Origin: JAICLL01 sp035252155
GTDB taxonomy: Bacteria; Planctomycetota; Planctomycetia; Pirellulales; JAICIG01
Length of the DNA stretch: 6,656 bases
Reading direction: 5' to 3'
NCBI GenBank assembly: GCA_035252155.1
Contig: DATFDL010000502.1
Location: 1 to 6,656 of the forward strand
This document shows positions 5,197 to 6,656 of the stretch, piece after piece. The position numbers were made by a program, and so were the translations under genes. Below the pieces are notes generated by a model, which did no database searches, was not told the DNA's origin, and saw only the letters and a list, made by a program, of their open reading frames with translations. Positions within the stretch are counted from its first letter, which is position 1. Each line of letters starts with the position of its first letter.

Positions 5197-5874
5197 ATGA
5201 GCACCGTCACCGAAACCTCCGATGCCCGACTACTCGAACTGCTGCGCAGGCCGGGCGGGTTGAGCGTTACCGAAATCGCTCAGGCGATGCAGGTGACTGC
5301 CACGGCCGTGCGGCAGCGATTGAGCCGGCTGATGGGGCAGGGACTTGTCGAGCGGAAATTGATCGAACGGCGGCTGGTCGAGCGGCAATCGGCCGACGCC
5401 GGGCACCCGGCCGCGCAAACCGTTCGCGCGGGGCGCGGGCGGCCAAGCCATCGTTATTCACTCAGTGAAAAAGCCCGCCGGCAGGCCGGTAATAACTACG
5501 GCGATTTGGCCTTGATGCTCTGGGACGAGATTCGCTCGGTCAAAGATGCCGAGGTTCGCCGGGGACTGCTGCAGCGGATCGCCTCGGCATTGGGCCGAAT
5601 GTACTCCGGCCAGGTCAAAGGGCCGTCGCTGGCGGGCCGGATGGAATCGCTCAAGCAAGTCTTCGCCGAGCGAAATGTGCCGCTGGCCGTCGAAGAGCGG
5701 GGCGACAAGCCGGTGCTTCAGGTGTTAGATTGTCCCTACCCCGAACTGGCCGAAAAGGACCGGGGCATCTGTGCCGTCGAGAAAATGTTGTTCTCCGAGT
5801 TGCTCGCGACGCCGGTGAAGCTGTCGCAGTGCCGGCTCGAGGGGCACACGTGTTGCCAATTCGAAACTGATTGA
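5197..5874 (+). CDS. sufR: SufR-like Fe-S-sensing transcriptional regulator
   Basis: The 225-aa product has an N-terminal winged helix-turn-helix. ARLLELLRRPGGLSVTEIAQ (10-29) and AMQVTATAVRQRLSRLMGQG (30-49) give the helices, and GRGRPSHRYSLSEKA (79-93) gives the end of the wing. The C-terminal part carries Cys179, Cys192, Cys212, Cys219 and Cys220 (C-x12-C-x19-C-x6-CC). This suits the cluster-binding cysteines of SufR, which represses SUF genes when it holds an Fe-S cluster and releases DNA when the cluster is lost. The wing is unusually long because of a triple five-residue repeat (50-64) and an Ala/Gly-rich insert (65-78). The ATG at 5197 was chosen because GGCAGAG lies 9 nt upstream and the helix-turn-helix follows directly; an ATG at 5170 would add nine residues. 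nuoB follows after 21 bp and a probable sufC lies further on, which supports the assignment. Confidence 0.8.
   Translation: MSTVTETSDARLLELLRRPGGLSVTEIAQAMQVTATAVRQRLSRLMGQGLVERKLIERRLVERQSADAGHPAAQTVRAGRGRPSHRYSLSEKARRQAGNNYGDLALMLWDEIRSVKDAEVRRGLLQRIASALGRMYSGQVKGPSLAGRMESLKQVFAERNVPLAVEERGDKPVLQVLDCPYPELAEKDRGICAVEKMLFSELLATPVKLSQCRLEGHTCCQFETD
5344..5388 (+). repeat. Three tandem 15-bp units in the wing of the sufR-like gene
   Basis: Three in-frame 15-bp units encode LVERK, LIERR and LVERQ (residues 50-64). The units keep the pattern (C/T)T-x-(G/A)TC-GA(G/A)-CGG. The first unit is the normal end of the recognition region in such regulators, so the other two look like a local duplication that lengthens the wing by about ten residues. 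Confidence 0.75.
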
Positions 5875-5895
5875 TGGAAAGCGATCGAACGCAGT

Positions 5896-6504
5896 ATGAC
5901 CAAACCCTGGATCGAAGGCCGCTTTGAAGAGAACGTCATCACCACTTCGGTGGAACAGGCGATCAACTGGGCCCGGCAAGCGAGCATCTGGCCCATGACG
6001 TTTGGACTGGCGTGTTGCGCCATCGAGATGATGGCCGCCGGCGCCAGCCGCTACGACATGGACCGCTTTGGCGCGGGCGCTTTTCGCGCCACGCCGCGGC
6101 AGGCCGACCTGATGATCGTGGCCGGCACGGTGACCTACAAGATGGCCAGCCGCGTGCGCCGGCTTTACAACCTGATGCCCGACCCGAAGTTCGTGATCGC
6201 CATGGGCGCCTGCACCGTCGGCGGCGGACCGTACTTCAAGTGGGGATATCACGTGTGCAAGGGCGTCGATCTGGTGGTGCCGGTCGACGTCTACGTGCCC
6301 GGCTGCCCGCCGCGGCCCGAGGCGTTGCTCGAGGGCCTGATGCGGATTCAAGACAAAATCCGCGGCCACAAAATCGCCAAGCAAAAGGGCGCCAACGGCG
6401 AGGCGTTGAAAATCGACGACGAGTTGCCGGTGCCGCACCACTCGGGCTATGTCGACGTCGAAGAAAAGCAGCCCGTGTTCGATCACCAAAAAATCACCGG
6501 CTGA
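5896..6504 (+). CDS. nuoB: NADH-quinone oxidoreductase subunit B (complex I, cluster N2 subunit)
   Basis: NuoB sits in the peripheral arm of complex I at the membrane interface. It carries the terminal [4Fe-4S] cluster N2, which passes electrons to quinone. All four ligands are visible: the adjacent pair Cys40-Cys41 in GLACCAIEMM (37-46), Cys106 in MGACTVGGGPYFK (103-115) and Cys137 in VDVYVPGCPPRPE (130-142). The core 11-155 is complete and the length (202 aa) is normal. The TVGGGPYFKWGYHVCKGVD stretch replaces the more common SGG type seen in proteobacteria. A polar tail (156-202) follows the fold. The ribosome binding site is weak (GGAAAG 5876-5881, 14 nt away), and translation may depend on the sufR-like gene ending 21 bp upstream. 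No nuoA precedes it and no nuoC follows, so it is apart from the usual nuo order. The identity is very secure. Confidence 0.96.
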   Translation: MTKPWIEGRFEENVITTSVEQAINWARQASIWPMTFGLACCAIEMMAAGASRYDMDRFGAGAFRATPRQADLMIVAGTVTYKMASRVRRLYNLMPDPKFVIAMGACTVGGGPYFKWGYHVCKGVDLVVPVDVYVPGCPPRPEALLEGLMRIQDKIRGHKIAKQKGANGEALKIDDELPVPHHSGYVDVEEKQPVFDHQKITG

Positions 6505-6520
6505 TCCACCGAACAAGCCG

Positions 6521-6602
6521 TAGGGTGGGACGAGCTTGCGAGTCCCACCATTAGGCCAGAACAAACCTCAAGGGGCGGGATTCGCAAGCTTGTCTCACCC
6601 TA
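6521..6602. repeat. Second compound palindrome, between nuoB and the probable sufC
   Basis: Two 29-bp arms, 6521-6549 and 6574-6602, are inverted copies with four differences, separated by 24 nt. On a plus-strand RNA three of the four differences would be G-U pairs and one an A-C mismatch. The left arm is itself a perfect hairpin: GGTGGGAC (6524-6531) pairs with GTCCCACC (6542-6549) around a 10-nt loop. In the right arm this inner stem has decayed. No T-run follows, so it is not a standard intrinsic terminator. It is probably a dispersed intergenic repeat. Confidence 0.85.
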
Positions 6603-6622
6603 TGACTGATTGTTGACGACTT

Positions 6623-6656
6623 GTGAACGATACACTCACCATCACCGACCTGCACG
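6623..6656 (+). CDS. sufC: Probable SufC, SUF Fe-S assembly ATPase (first 11 codons only)
   Basis: A GTG at 6623 opens a frame reading M-NDTLTITDLH to the window edge. The pattern 'LTITDLH' is typical of the first strand of ABC ATPases and particularly of SufC ('L.I.dLHv'), the ATPase of the SufBCD scaffold for Fe-S clusters. An in-frame TGA at 6614-6616 and the absence of other start codons between make GTG the only choice. No clear ribosome binding site is seen. The SufR-like regulator upstream supports the call. Only 11 residues are available, so another ABC transporter ATPase is possible. Confidence 0.55.
   Translation, partial: MNDTLTITDLH

Noticed and set aside
5725..6564. Minus-strand open frame (279 aa) opposite nuoB
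   Set aside because: It is a shadow of nuoB, whose four cluster ligands are all present, and it also runs through the palindromic repeat at 6521-6549.
6521..6602. Insertion-sequence inverted ends or an intrinsic terminator
   Set aside because: There are only 24 nt between the arms and so no transposase, and no T-run follows the stem.

Overview
The window looks like a piece of a high-GC chromosome from the Planctomycetota, probably a Pirellulales-type organism. That placement is inference from gene style, not a search. The signs are a secreted arylsulfotransferase-like protein loaded with LTxEQ helical repeats, a membrane phosphodiesterase with a YIGPGAG signature after its signal peptide, a NuoB of the TVGGGPYFK type, and compound palindromic intergenic repeats.

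Left part (1-1797). A minus-strand alkaline-phosphatase-superfamily phosphodiesterase runs off the left edge. Divergent from it, on the plus strand, is a tightly coupled pair: a HEPN-like all-helical protein (160 aa) and a 90-aa BolA-like protein. The two frames overlap by 13 bp. The HEPN-like protein lacks the RNase motif of catalytic HEPN toxins, and the BolA-like protein lacks the histidines of ordinary BolA. This pair is the least understood system in the window.

Middle (1776-4931). A large minus-strand gene encodes an exported arylsulfotransferase-type beta-propeller protein (827 aa). Its last propeller segment appears to be split by an insertion of four ungapped 45-residue LTxEQ repeats plus Gly/Pro-rich linkers. 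Its 3' end overlaps the BolA-like gene tail to tail by 22 bp. Divergent from it, after a 297-bp intergenic region with a perfect 18-bp palindrome, is a small basic protein with a helical, possibly nucleic-acid-binding core.

Right part (4932-6656). A repeat-rich spacer with nested palindromes leads into a promoter-like region with an inverted repeat. Next come a SufR-like Fe-S-sensing repressor, nuoB (the complex I subunit carrying cluster N2), a second compound palindrome, and the first 11 codons of what looks like sufC, the SUF Fe-S assembly ATPase. The region reads as a SUF locus under its own sensor, with an orphan nuoB placed between regulator and assembly genes. A plausible reading is that Fe-S supply and an Fe-S client protein are controlled together.

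No tRNA, rRNA, CRISPR array or transposase gene was seen.
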